A stretch of DNA of 16,150 bases. Source: Acholeplasmataceae bacterium. GTDB lineage: Bacteria; Bacillota_I; Bacilli_A; Acholeplasmatales; Acholeplasmataceae. The translations under genes were made by a program, and so were the position numbers. The notes beneath the pieces are model-generated. The model did not search any database and was not told the origin of the DNA. It saw only the letters and a program-made list of their open reading frames with translations. Location of the stretch: contig JALQTF010000044.1 of assembly GCA_023264085.1 (NCBI GenBank), positions 1 to 16,150 of the forward strand, read 5' to 3'. Below, piece by piece: positions 1 through 7,465 of this stretch (its first letter is position 1; each line of letters begins with the position of its first letter).

Positions 1-412
1 GATAGATCATAAGATTGAGATTAAAGATGACAATTGGCTATTACAATTAACTTCAGTGTTTCAAGAAAGATTACATTTTATAGGTGAAATTGTCACACTT
101 TATGAGAACTTTTTGAGTCAACCCTTTGTTTTAAATGAAGACATGATCTCTTTTTTAAAAGAACATCAACTTCAAGAACTCATAAAAACGTTTAAAGCGA
201 AAATAGAAACAATTGATTGGACTCCTGAAGCGATACAAGAATTAACAAAAGATATTTCTGTATCATTAGGAATTAAAGGTAAGCCACTCTTTATGGGATT
301 GCGGATTGCAACAACAGCAGAACTTCACGGTCCAAGTTTACCGAATATGCTCGCATTACTTCCAAAAGATACAGTATTGTCGAGATTAGATGACACTTTA
401 AAATTATGGTGA
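1..412 (+). CDS. gltX: Glutamyl-tRNA synthetase, C-terminal part (5' end outside window)
   Basis: The reading frame is open from base 2 and encodes about 136 residues ending in TGA at 410-412. GltX attaches glutamate to tRNA-Glu (or also tRNA-Gln where Gln is made by transamidation) in the cytoplasm. The visible part is the anticodon-binding helical domain. Its best family signature is the C-terminal block MGLRIATTAELHGPSLPNML, matching the conserved 'lR.A.TG..hGP.l...l.lLgk...l.RL' end of bacterial GltX. The GTG at 56 is internal, because homologous sequence continues upstream of it to the window edge. A lipoprotein gene follows after 11 nt, and its SD overlaps this stop codon, so the two are probably cotranscribed. 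The position before cysS matches the gltX-(cysE)-cysS order of Bacillota. The catalytic half cannot be seen. Confidence 0.93.
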   Translation, partial: IDHKIEIKDDNWLLQLTSVFQERLHFIGEIVTLYENFLSQPFVLNEDMISFLKEHQLQELIKTFKAKIETIDWTPEAIQELTKDISVSLGIKGKPLFMGLRIATTAELHGPSLPNMLALLPKDTVLSRLDDTLKLW

Positions 413-423
413 GGATACATACA

Positions 424-1959
424 ATGAAAAAAATATTATTCATAATATCAGTATTTGCATTTGGACTAACACTGCAAGCATGTAATGACGCAAATACAAA
501 CATTTCAGCAACAATTGAAATTAACGAAGAAGAAGGCATTCAAATCAATCAAGCCACATTCAATATTACAGTAGAAGATCCTGATTTTGAAATTACAGGA
601 AATGTATACATTTACTTATCTAATAGTTTAGTGACGGTAGATACTAAGACATATAGTTCAGCTGACAGTATTAGTGTTGTACAATTTTCAAACTTAACAT
701 CTGAAACAGAATATACGATTGAAATTCAAGCAACGGTTGGACGTGATGCAGTATCTATTGAAACCTATACATTCATGACGCTTGCACAATCAAGTTTAGA
801 TATTGAAACACCTGAAGATTTTCTTGCAATGTCAAACAATAGAAGCGGAAATTATGTTCTTAAAAATGACATTGATTTCTCAGGTGTAGAATTTGTGACA
901 CCTTTTACGTCATCTTTTATTGGATCCTTTGAAGGCAATGGATTCACGCTTTCTAATATAACCATTACCGAGTCAAGGTTATATAACGGTGTCTTTGGAT
1001 ACATATCATCAGGAAAAGTAAAAGATGTTGTTCTTGATAATGTTCAAATAGGCACTAACGAAGCACCTATCCAAACATCATCTTCTACAAAAACGGGATT
1101 TTTAACTGGATATCAAGCAAGTAGTTTATCAGTGATTGAAAATGTTACTATTAAAAATTCCAATATCTATTTAGAATCGGCATCCTCAACATACGTTTAT
1201 GTTGGTGGTATAGCTGGTGAAGCACGCGGAAGAATTGAAAATATTACCATAGAAAATAGTGCAATCACATTGACATCTACATCGAATGCGATTGTAAGAC
1301 TTGGTGGTGGTATTGGTTATGGATATGAATCTGTTGTATCTTCTAAATTGAATGTCCAAGTAGACCTAAATTATTCACTTGAAGCTGAGATATCTACAAG
1401 GTCTGATAGAAGTTTTTCAATGTATATTGGTGGACTCATTGGAGATGTAGATCCACAAGCAACACAAGCTGGTTTATTAACAGAAATGATTTATACAGGA
1501 AATATTAATTTATCAAGTATCGACTATAACACAAATGAGAACGATACATCGAATTACTCATTATATGTTGGTGGCGCATTTGGTGTTATCAACAGAGGAT
1601 TTGATGAAATGTATGTGGATGCGAATATTTCTTTATCCATTGATCCAATTGATGTCACAAATAACGTGACACAAACACTACGATTCGGTGGTTTTGCGGG
1701 ACTTGTGAATACATATCATGAAGCTTCACGAGTTGTATTAGAAGGTGGTACCATGACACTTTCATTTGATCAAGCAAATACACAATCGAGAATTGCTTCC
1801 TATATCGGATTATCTAGACTGGTTGTGATTGAAGGATACATACTAAACGACATGACTTTTGAAGGTATTGAGATAGATACAACCAAAGATTTAAGTGTAC
1901 TTAATACGATTCAAAACTTTTTTGAATCCGAATTTATGAATGAACAATTAAATGGTTAG
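424..1959 (+). CDS. Secreted lipoprotein with Fn3-like and beta-helix/GLUG-like repeats
   Basis: 511 residues. ATG 424 is chosen over the in-frame ATG at 406 because GAGGA (411-415) lies 8 nt upstream and the product then starts with a textbook signal peptide: MKK, a hydrophobic stretch (residues 4-17) and a lipobox LQAC. Signal peptidase II would cleave before Cys20, leaving a protein lipid-anchored on the outer face of the membrane. Residues about 37-120 look like a fibronectin-III-type beta sandwich, including NLTSETEYTIEI. Residues about 127-500 are Ser/Thr/Asn/Ile-rich with repeated Gly-rich turns (YVGGIAGEARG, RLGGGIGYGYES, YIGGLIGDVD, YVGGAFGVINRG, RFGGFAGLVN), typical of GLUG-motif beta-helical surface proteins. 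No catalytic motif is visible; adhesion or envelope structure is a guess. It sits between two tRNA synthetase genes, only 2 nt ahead of cysS, where many Bacillota have cysE. Confidence 0.8.
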   Translation: MKKILFIISVFAFGLTLQACNDANTNISATIEINEEEGIQINQATFNITVEDPDFEITGNVYIYLSNSLVTVDTKTYSSADSISVVQFSNLTSETEYTIEIQATVGRDAVSIETYTFMTLAQSSLDIETPEDFLAMSNNRSGNYVLKNDIDFSGVEFVTPFTSSFIGSFEGNGFTLSNITITESRLYNGVFGYISSGKVKDVVLDNVQIGTNEAPIQTSSSTKTGFLTGYQASSLSVIENVTIKNSNIYLESASSTYVYVGGIAGEARGRIENITIENSAITLTSTSNAIVRLGGGIGYGYESVVSSKLNVQVDLNYSLEAEISTRSDRSFSMYIGGLIGDVDPQATQAGLLTEMIYTGNINLSSIDYNTNENDTSNYSLYVGGAFGVINRGFDEMYVDANISLSIDPIDVTNNVTQTLRFGGFAGLVNTYHEASRVVLEGGTMTLSFDQANTQSRIASYIGLSRLVVIEGYILNDMTFEGIEIDTTKDLSVLNTIQNFFESEFMNEQLNG

Positions 1960-1961
1960 TA

Positions 1962-3278
1962 ATGAATTATCAGTTAAAGGTATATAATACATTAACAAAA
2001 TCAATTGAAACATTTGTGCCTATTAAAGATGGGCATGTTTCAATGTATGTATGTGGACCTACAGTATATAATGATATACATATCGGAAACGGACGTCCTG
2101 TGATTTTCTTTGATGTTGTGAAACGATTTTTAATGGAACTTGGATATGACGTTACCTATGTATCAAATATCACAGATGTTGATGATAAAATTATTGAAAA
2201 AGCAAAACAAGTAGGTATGTCAGAATCTCAATTATCTACAAAATATTATGACGCTTTTCAAACAATGGTAAAAGCTTTAGGTAGCGAATTACCAGATATT
2301 ATGCCAAAAGCAACAGAGTATGTTCAACAAATGATTACATATATAGATGTTTTAATAAAAAAAGGGTATGCTTATGAAACACCATTAGGTGTATATTTTA
2401 GAGTTCAAAAAGTGGATTCGTATGGTTCTTTAAGTCATCAAAATAGAGAAGCACTAGAACACGCCGTAAGAATTGAACTCGATCCTGACAAAGAACATCC
2501 TAATGATTTTTCCATTTGGAAAAACACAACAGAGGGTTTACATTATGAATCTCCATGGGGAAAAGGTAGACCAGGATGGCATACAGAATGTGCGGTTATG
2601 AATCATGAATTATTTGATGGTATGATTGATATTCATGGTGGAGGAAGTGACCTAATGTTTCCTCATCATGAAAATGAACGGGCTCAAGCACTCGCATTAG
2701 ATCATCACGGATTGGCTAAATACTGGATACATAACGCAAGACTCGATGTAGATCAACAAAAAATGAGTAAATCTCTTGGTAATGTTGTTTTTGTAAAAGA
2801 TTTAGATGATATAGAAAAACAAGCGTTTAGACTTTTAATTCTTGCGCATCATTATAGACAACCAATACAATATTCAGATAAGTTACTAGAACAATACATG
2901 AAACATTATGTTGCTTTAAGTAAAAAAATAGGAATTACTTTATTGGAACTTAAAGCTTTAGGAACATCATCTAATCAAATAGATACCCTATTTATGGAAG
3001 AAATCATTGCTGCAATGTGTGATGACTTTCACACACCAACGGTGGTTACAAAGATTTTTGAATTGCAAAAATCTCTCAATAAAAGTAAAGATTTAAATGA
3101 ACAAGCAATGATTATAAACACTTTTATGTGGCTACTTCCCATCATTGGTGTTCAAGTAAATTTTAATGTAGATGATGATATAAATATTTATTTGGCTTGG
3201 CAAAAAGCAAGAACAAATAAAGATTTCAATTTAGCAGATATGTATCGTCAACAACTTATGGAAAAAGGCTATATTTAA
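1962..3278 (+). CDS. cysS: Cysteinyl-tRNA synthetase
   Basis: 438 residues. Class I synthetase that charges tRNA-Cys in the cytoplasm. The N-terminal Rossmann fold has YVCGPTVYNDIHIGNGRP, containing the HIGH-type signature as HIGN at residues 40-43. The zinc site is recognisable in its Cys, TECAVMNHELF and HHENE segments. The KMSKS loop is at residues 267-271 (KMSKSLGN). The C-terminal helical tRNA-binding domain ends at LADMYRQQLMEKGYI; the usual final 'leDtpqGtrW' tail of the family is missing, so the protein is somewhat shorter than the roughly 465 residues of Bacillus CysS. The start lies 2 nt after the lipoprotein stop and has no convincing SD, so translational coupling to the upstream gene is likely. 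No terminator is visible after it. Confidence 0.95.
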   Translation: MNYQLKVYNTLTKSIETFVPIKDGHVSMYVCGPTVYNDIHIGNGRPVIFFDVVKRFLMELGYDVTYVSNITDVDDKIIEKAKQVGMSESQLSTKYYDAFQTMVKALGSELPDIMPKATEYVQQMITYIDVLIKKGYAYETPLGVYFRVQKVDSYGSLSHQNREALEHAVRIELDPDKEHPNDFSIWKNTTEGLHYESPWGKGRPGWHTECAVMNHELFDGMIDIHGGGSDLMFPHHENERAQALALDHHGLAKYWIHNARLDVDQQKMSKSLGNVVFVKDLDDIEKQAFRLLILAHHYRQPIQYSDKLLEQYMKHYVALSKKIGITLLELKALGTSSNQIDTLFMEEIIAAMCDDFHTPTVVTKIFELQKSLNKSKDLNEQAMIINTFMWLLPIIGVQVNFNVDDDINIYLAWQKARTNKDFNLADMYRQQLMEKGYI

Positions 3279-3308
3279 TTATTTTTTACTTTTATTTTAT
3301 ATCATTTG

Positions 3309-3317
3309 TGCTATAAT
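3309..3317 (+). promoter_or_regulatory. Extended -10 promoter of the P-type ATPase gene
   Basis: TGCTATAAT is a perfect TATAAT with a TG extended -10 motif. No good -35 is found at 16-18 bp, where the sequence is T-rich, which is normal for an extended -10 promoter. The predicted transcript would start near 3324, only about 13 nt before the ATG and just at the SD GAGGA (3326-3330), so the leader would be very short. Confidence 0.6.
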
Positions 3318-3336
3318 TGTTTAAAGAGGATTGGCT

Positions 3337-5931
3337 ATGGCTGAAGCTACAAAAAAGACACAAGTCAATAAAAAAGATACGCCTGAAAAACAAAAAGGGC
3401 CTAAAGTTGTTATCAAAGAAGATCTCATCCAAATGGATAGAGATCCTTTAACACTTGATCCATCAGTTTCAGCAGATCTTGATAGTTTTAATGAAAACCA
3501 CTTGGTTAAATCCAAAGATGATTTGGTTGTTGAGAGATACAATCCTGACATTAAATTAGGACTTACAAATGAAGACGTTGAATCTCGAATCATGGCTGGT
3601 CTTTCTAATGTCATGGAAACAGGTAGTTCTAAGAGTGTATCCTCTATAATAATCGCAAATTTATTCACTTTTTTTAACTTTTTAAACTTTGCAATTGCTG
3701 TTTGGTTACTAAGTGTTGGCGCAGAATTTGCAAATTTCTTTTTCTTAGGAACTGTATCTGCAAATATTGCAATTGGTATCATTCAAGAAATTCGTGCGAA
3801 AAAAATGATCGATAAGTTATCATTACTTTCTGCACCTACTGCCAACGTCGTGAGAGATTCTGGTGATTATGAGATATCAGTCTCCAATATTGTCATTGAT
3901 GACATCTTATATTTAAATTCTGGAAAACAAATTGCAGCAGATTGTGTTGTTCGTGAAGGCACTTTAGAAGTAAATGAATCACTTTTAACTGGTGAATCTG
4001 ATCCAATCCTTAAAAGAAAAGGTGATACGTTATATTCAGGTAGCTATGTTGTCTCTGGATCATGTTATGCACAAGTGACTGCGATTGGTAATGATATTTA
4101 CATTCAAAAATTGACATCACAAGCGAAAGTATATCAAAAACCTAAATCTGACTTACTTGCCTCATTAAAAATTATTATTCGTACTGTTGCGGGTATTATC
4201 ATACCACTTGCCGGTTTATTGTTTTATACAATGACAACCAACACAAACTTAGGGTACGAAGATATTGTCAAAGCTACAACAGGTGCAATGATTGGTATTA
4301 TTCCATCTGGATTATTTTTACTAACAAGTATGGCGCTCGCCGTAGGCGTGATTCGACTTGCCCAAAATAATACACTCGTTCAAGAATTGTACTGTATAGA
4401 AATGCTTGCACGTGTCGACATGCTTTGTCTTGATAAAACGGGTACGATTACAGACGGTACAATGAGTGTGCATTCTACAGTTGAGTTAGAACCTTATGAT
4501 AAATTAAGTATTAAAAATATTGTCTCTGCAATGATCAATGCATTAAATGATACAAATTTAACATCACAAGCATTATCAGATCGTTTTGGAACCGCAAAAC
4601 GTATTAGACACAAAAATATCATTCCATTTTCAAGTTCAAGAAAATTTTCAGCGGTTGAGTTTGAGCGATATGGTACATTTGTGTTAGGTGCACCTGAATA
4701 CGTATTAAAAAATCAATATCCAGAAACTATTAAAGTCCAGGTGAATCGTTTTGCAGAAGAAGGTTTTAGAGTTTTATGTATTGCAAGAACGGATGAACCG
4801 ATTTCAGATGATTATACTTTTAAATCTCTAACGCCGATTTCTTTGATTACGATTGAAGATACGATTAGACCTGATGCTGAAGATACGATAAAATACTTTA
4901 AAGAGAATCAAGTAGGTGTCAAAGTTATTTCTGGTGATAATCCAGTTACTGTATCTAAAATCGCCCAACGTGTAGGCATTGTTGATGCAGACAAATACAT
5001 TAGTTTAGAAGGTTTATCTGATAAAGATGTTGTTAGAGCAGCAGGTAGATACACTATTTTTGGCCGTGTATCTCCAGGTCAAAAAAGATTGCTCATAGAA
5101 TCTCTAAAAAATAATGGACATACTGTTGCCATGACAGGAGATGGTGTGAACGATATTTTAGCACTTAAAGAAGCAGACACTTCTGTAGCCATGGCATCGG
5201 GAAGTGAGGCCGCAAGAAATGTATCACATTTGGTATTATTAGATTCTAATTTTTCATCTATGCCGAAGGTTGTTTCAGAAGGTAGACGTGTCATTAATAA
5301 CGTTCAAAAAGTTGCAGTATTATTCTTAACAAAAAATATTTTCACTTTATTACTTATTATTATTGCGATTGCAAGACGTGGTGTATATCCAATACAACCA
5401 AGTCAGCTTATATTAATTGATTATTTGGTTATCGGGATACCTGCATTAATCTTAGCACTCGAAGCAAATAATAAACGTGTTGAAGGTAATTTTCTACTTA
5501 ATGTCATCAAAAAAGCACTACCTGGTGCACTTGTTGTCATGATAAACAGTTTAATTGTTTTTGGTCTCGCAAGTGTATTAGGCATGAATCAACTTCAAAC
5601 TTCTACTGTTATTGTGATTTCAGCAACATTTACATCACTGCTTGTTCTATTGCGCTTATCATTGCCATTTAATCGTGTTCGTGGAACAGTATATGTACTC
5701 ATGATTATCGCTTTTGTCGCATCCATTATATTCTTGCCAAGCTTCTTCAATTATGCGCCATTCTTCACACAAGAATACTATCCAGTGGATCCATTGACAG
5801 TGCCACAAATTTTATTACTTCTATCCATTTCACAAGCAGCATTTCCTATGATGTACATTTTATCTAACATTACAAGATGGATCAAAGAAGTGATTGCATC
5901 AATGATTAACAAAATTTCTGAACTTCAATAA
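3337..5931 (+). CDS. P-type cation-transporting ATPase (CtpE-like)
   Basis: 864 residues; ATG 3337 is preceded by GAGGA (3326-3330) at 6 nt, while the TTG at 3331 is too close to that SD. Integral membrane ion pump driven by ATP. Order of parts: a hydrophilic, charged N-terminus (about 1-95), TM pair near 104-150, actuator domain with TGES at 218-221, TM pair near 281-340 with the M4 ion-site motif PSGL at 323-326, phosphorylation motif DKTGT with Asp366, nucleotide-binding domain, hinge GDGVND at 601-606, then about six TM helices from residue 660. LVQELYCIEMLARVD before the DKTGT is characteristic of the CtpE-type subgroup, for which a mycobacterial member is reported to take up Ca2+; the substrate here is not determined. 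The M4 motif is PSGL, whereas members I know have PEGL, so the usual Glu ligand is absent. Own promoter and terminator make it a one-gene unit inserted between cysS and rlmB. Confidence 0.9.
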   Translation: MAEATKKTQVNKKDTPEKQKGPKVVIKEDLIQMDRDPLTLDPSVSADLDSFNENHLVKSKDDLVVERYNPDIKLGLTNEDVESRIMAGLSNVMETGSSKSVSSIIIANLFTFFNFLNFAIAVWLLSVGAEFANFFFLGTVSANIAIGIIQEIRAKKMIDKLSLLSAPTANVVRDSGDYEISVSNIVIDDILYLNSGKQIAADCVVREGTLEVNESLLTGESDPILKRKGDTLYSGSYVVSGSCYAQVTAIGNDIYIQKLTSQAKVYQKPKSDLLASLKIIIRTVAGIIIPLAGLLFYTMTTNTNLGYEDIVKATTGAMIGIIPSGLFLLTSMALAVGVIRLAQNNTLVQELYCIEMLARVDMLCLDKTGTITDGTMSVHSTVELEPYDKLSIKNIVSAMINALNDTNLTSQALSDRFGTAKRIRHKNIIPFSSSRKFSAVEFERYGTFVLGAPEYVLKNQYPETIKVQVNRFAEEGFRVLCIARTDEPISDDYTFKSLTPISLITIEDTIRPDAEDTIKYFKENQVGVKVISGDNPVTVSKIAQRVGIVDADKYISLEGLSDKDVVRAAGRYTIFGRVSPGQKRLLIESLKNNGHTVAMTGDGVNDILALKEADTSVAMASGSEAARNVSHLVLLDSNFSSMPKVVSEGRRVINNVQKVAVLFLTKNIFTLLLIIIAIARRGVYPIQPSQLILIDYLVIGIPALILALEANNKRVEGNFLLNVIKKALPGALVVMINSLIVFGLASVLGMNQLQTSTVIVISATFTSLLVLLRLSLPFNRVRGTVYVLMIIAFVASIIFLPSFFNYAPFFTQEYYPVDPLTVPQILLLLSISQAAFPMMYILSNITRWIKEVIASMINKISELQ

Positions 5932-5932
5932 T

Positions 5933-5957
5933 AAAAAGCGCATCATGCGCTTTTTTT
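5933..5957 (+). terminator. Intrinsic terminator after the P-type ATPase gene
   Basis: A 10-bp perfect stem AAAAAGCGCA / TGCGCTTTTT with a TCA loop (5943-5945), ending in a run of seven T (5951-5957). It begins 2 nt after the ATPase stop codon (5929-5931). The A-tract on the 5' side could also let it work on the opposite strand, but no gene converges here. Confidence 0.9.
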
Positions 5958-5988
5958 AACTCATATATTTCAAACAAAAATCATATTT

Positions 5989-6004
5989 TGATATACGAAT
6001 ATCA
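5989..6004. repeat. Small perfect inverted repeat upstream of rlmB
   Basis: TGATAT-ACGA-ATATCA is a perfect 6-bp inverted repeat with a 4-nt centre. It lies directly upstream of TATAAT (6005-6010) and of the rlmB SD GAGGT (6011-6015). It may be a small operator or hairpin, but in such AT-rich DNA a repeat this short could be chance. Confidence 0.35.
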
Positions 6005-6020
6005 TATAATGAGGTAAACC

Positions 6021-6713
6021 ATGATTATTTACGGTAAAAATGTCATCATTGAAGCGATTAAAGCTAAACGAACATTTTATAAATTGATGATTGACCATAG
6101 AATGTCTGATGCTCATTTAAAAAAGTATCTTGAAAGAGTATCAATACACATTGATAAAGTTGACAAAGGACATCTAAACAACTTGACAAACCACGCAGTA
6201 CATCAAGGCATCGTTGCAGAGGTAGAACCTTATCAATATAAAAAAATTGAAGACATACTCGATATGCCTAACGGTAAATTTTTGATATTAGATTCGATTG
6301 AAGATCCACATAATTTAGGTGCCATCATTAGAAGTGCAGATGCTATGGGTTTGGATGCGATCATCATGAGTCAAAAACAACAAGTACCCTTGAATGCGAC
6401 AGTTGCAAAAGTTTCAACAGGTGCCATCGAATATGTTCCCATTGTTTTAGTACCTCAATTATTTAAAGGGATCTCTATGTTGAAAGAGGCAGGCATTAAA
6501 ATATATGGTACAGATATGAAAGATGCGATATCATATCAAGAAGCAACATACGACGGATCTGTAGCGATTATTTTAGGTAACGAAGGTAAAGGCATTAGAA
6601 ATTCAATTAAACCGCTTTGTGATAATATGATCATGATTCCAATGAAAGGACATGTGCAGTCATTAAATGTCAGTGTTGCAGCTGCACTGATTATGCAAGC
6701 ACTCACACAATAG
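6021..6713 (+). CDS. rlmB: 23S rRNA 2'-O-methyltransferase, SpoU/TrmH family (RlmB-like)
   Basis: 230 residues, start ATG 6021 with GAGGT at 6011-6015. Enzymes of this family methylate the 2'-OH of a ribose in RNA using SAM; RlmB of E. coli acts on G2251 of 23S rRNA. The N-terminal part (1-70) is the small substrate-binding domain, starting with IYGKNVIIEAI as in RlmB/YacO proteins. The C-terminal trefoil-knot SPOUT domain has motif 1 DPHNLGAIIRSADAMG (95-110, with Asn98 and Arg104), motif 2 ILGNEGKGI (Glu188 the likely catalytic Glu) and motif 3 IPMKGHVQSLNVSVAAAL (206-223). Placement between cysS and a sigH-like gene matches yacO/rlmB of Bacillus. The target nucleotide is inferred from the family, not visible. 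Confidence 0.92.
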   Translation: MIIYGKNVIIEAIKAKRTFYKLMIDHRMSDAHLKKYLERVSIHIDKVDKGHLNNLTNHAVHQGIVAEVEPYQYKKIEDILDMPNGKFLILDSIEDPHNLGAIIRSADAMGLDAIIMSQKQQVPLNATVAKVSTGAIEYVPIVLVPQLFKGISMLKEAGIKIYGTDMKDAISYQEATYDGSVAIILGNEGKGIRNSIKPLCDNMIMIPMKGHVQSLNVSVAAALIMQALTQ

Positions 6714-6718
6714 GATTG

Positions 6719-7228
6719 ATGTATAAGATCAATGATTATGAAATAATTTATTTAATCAAAGATCACTTTCATGAAGATGCTTTTGCATTCATGCTGAAAA
6801 AGTATGAGAAGTTTATTTGGAAAAATATCCATTTGTTATATGTTGACGAAGATAACAAATATGATTTTTATCAAGAGAGTATCATTATGTTACATAAAGC
6901 CATTCAAACATTTGATGAATGCTACAATAAAACATTTACAAGATATTTTGAACTTATTTTGAAAAGAAGATTATACTCACTTAAAAAAGAAGTCAATCAT
7001 TATGTCCTTAAAGAACCATCATTTTTCTATCAACTAGAATCACCATCTACACAAAAAGAAGATGTCGTGATTCAATTCGATGATGAAAGAAAACAAAAAG
7101 TATACGAATTATATTTTGATAGTCATCGATCCATAAAATACATTTCTGAAACCTTGCAATTAACTAAAAAACAAGTGTATAATACTATTTATCTAATTAA
7201 ACAAAAAATCAAAGAAGAGATTTCTTGA
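6719..7228 (+). CDS. SigH-like small sigma-70 family factor
   Basis: 169 residues. Start taken as ATG 6719; AGGA overlaps the rlmB stop (6712-6715) with only 3 nt spacing, and TTG 6716 would be even closer, so the start is weakly marked and coupled to rlmB (5-nt gap). Residues about 19-90 resemble sigma region 2: HEDAFAFMLKKYEKFIWKNI, then DFYQESIIMLHKAIQTFDE (49-67), which parallels 'D..QEGMIGLYKAIRDFKE' of SigH, and FTRYFELILKRRLYSLKKE. Residues about 122-166 resemble region 4 with a helix-turn-helix: ERKQKVYELYFDSHRSIKYISETLQLTKKQVYNTIY. No region 1 or 3 is present. It lies exactly at the sigH position between rlmB and rpmG of Bacillus, which strongly supports orthology despite divergence. 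It would direct RNA polymerase to a special promoter set; its regulon is unknown. Confidence 0.78.
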   Translation: MYKINDYEIIYLIKDHFHEDAFAFMLKKYEKFIWKNIHLLYVDEDNKYDFYQESIIMLHKAIQTFDECYNKTFTRYFELILKRRLYSLKKEVNHYVLKEPSFFYQLESPSTQKEDVVIQFDDERKQKVYELYFDSHRSIKYISETLQLTKKQVYNTIYLIKQKIKEEIS

Positions 7229-7245
7229 AAATCCTTTTAAAATCG

Positions 7246-7274
7246 TTGACTCAATGTATGTAACGTGATAAAAT
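7246..7274 (+). promoter_or_regulatory. Strong promoter of rpmG-secE-nusG
   Basis: -35 TTGACT (7246-7251), 17-bp spacer, -10 TAAAAT (7269-7274) with a TG extended -10 (7266-7267). Transcription should start near 7281. It follows 17 nt after the sigma-like gene's stop. The GTG at 7265 that opens the rpmG frame falls inside this promoter and cannot be the translated start. Confidence 0.85.
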
Positions 7275-7287
7275 ACTCATACATTGA
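7251..7287. promoter_or_regulatory. Candidate operator: 10-bp perfect inverted repeat around the rpmG -10
   Basis: TCAATGTATG (7251-7260) and CATACATTGA (7278-7287) are exact reverse complements separated by 17 nt. The left arm starts in the last base of the -35 and the right arm covers the predicted transcription start, so the -10 is bracketed. Only half of it would be in the mRNA, which favours a DNA-level operator over an RNA hairpin. No regulator is identified; the neighbouring promoters of rplK and rpoB do not carry this repeat. Confidence 0.6.
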
Positions 7288-7305
7288 CCACAGGAGTGGT
7301 TTTTT
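7287..7305 (+). promoter_or_regulatory. rpmG SD displayed in a terminator-like hairpin
   Basis: ACCAC (7287-7291) pairs with GTGGT (7296-7300) around an AGGA loop (7292-7295), followed by T to 7305. The ribosome-binding sequence AGGAG (7292-7296) is mostly the loop itself, 10 nt before ATG 7307. The stem is short, so it is more likely an SD-presenting or translational control element than an efficient terminator. Confidence 0.45.
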
Positions 7306-7306
7306 A

Positions 7307-7453
7307 ATGCGTAAAAAAATTATTTTAATTTGTAGTGTATGTCTTCATCGGAATTATACAATAACGAAAGCTTCTACGGCAACAGACCGTATAACAATCA
7401 GTAAGTATTGTCCGCATTGTAATACACACACAATTCACAAAGAAACTAAATAG
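7307..7453 (+). CDS. rpmG: 50S ribosomal protein L33
   Basis: 48 residues, start ATG 7307 (AGGAG at 7292-7296). Small protein near the E site of the large subunit. The sequence MRKKIILICSVCLHRNYT starts like bacterial L33 and has four zinc-ligand cysteines as CxxC pairs: Cys9/Cys12 and Cys35/Cys38 (KYCPHC). It is therefore the zinc-binding (C+) form rather than the zinc-free paralog induced under zinc starvation. The upstream in-frame GTG at 7265 would add 14 residues not seen in the family and lies within the promoter. First gene of the rpmG-secE-nusG unit; secE follows after 12 nt. Confidence 0.95.
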   Translation: MRKKIILICSVCLHRNYTITKASTATDRITISKYCPHCNTHTIHKETK

Positions 7454-7465
7454 AGGTGTAAAATT

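Noticed and set aside
3321..3782. Antisense 153-codon open frame opposite the ATPase 5' end, and other minus-strand frames (for example 10361-10765, 9239-9523)
   Set aside because: No SD, no family resemblance, and they mirror the codon structure of well-supported + strand genes.
7265..7306. GTG 7265 as start of rpmG
   Set aside because: It lies inside the extended -10 region, upstream of the transcription start; L33 starts at ATG 7307 with AGGAG.
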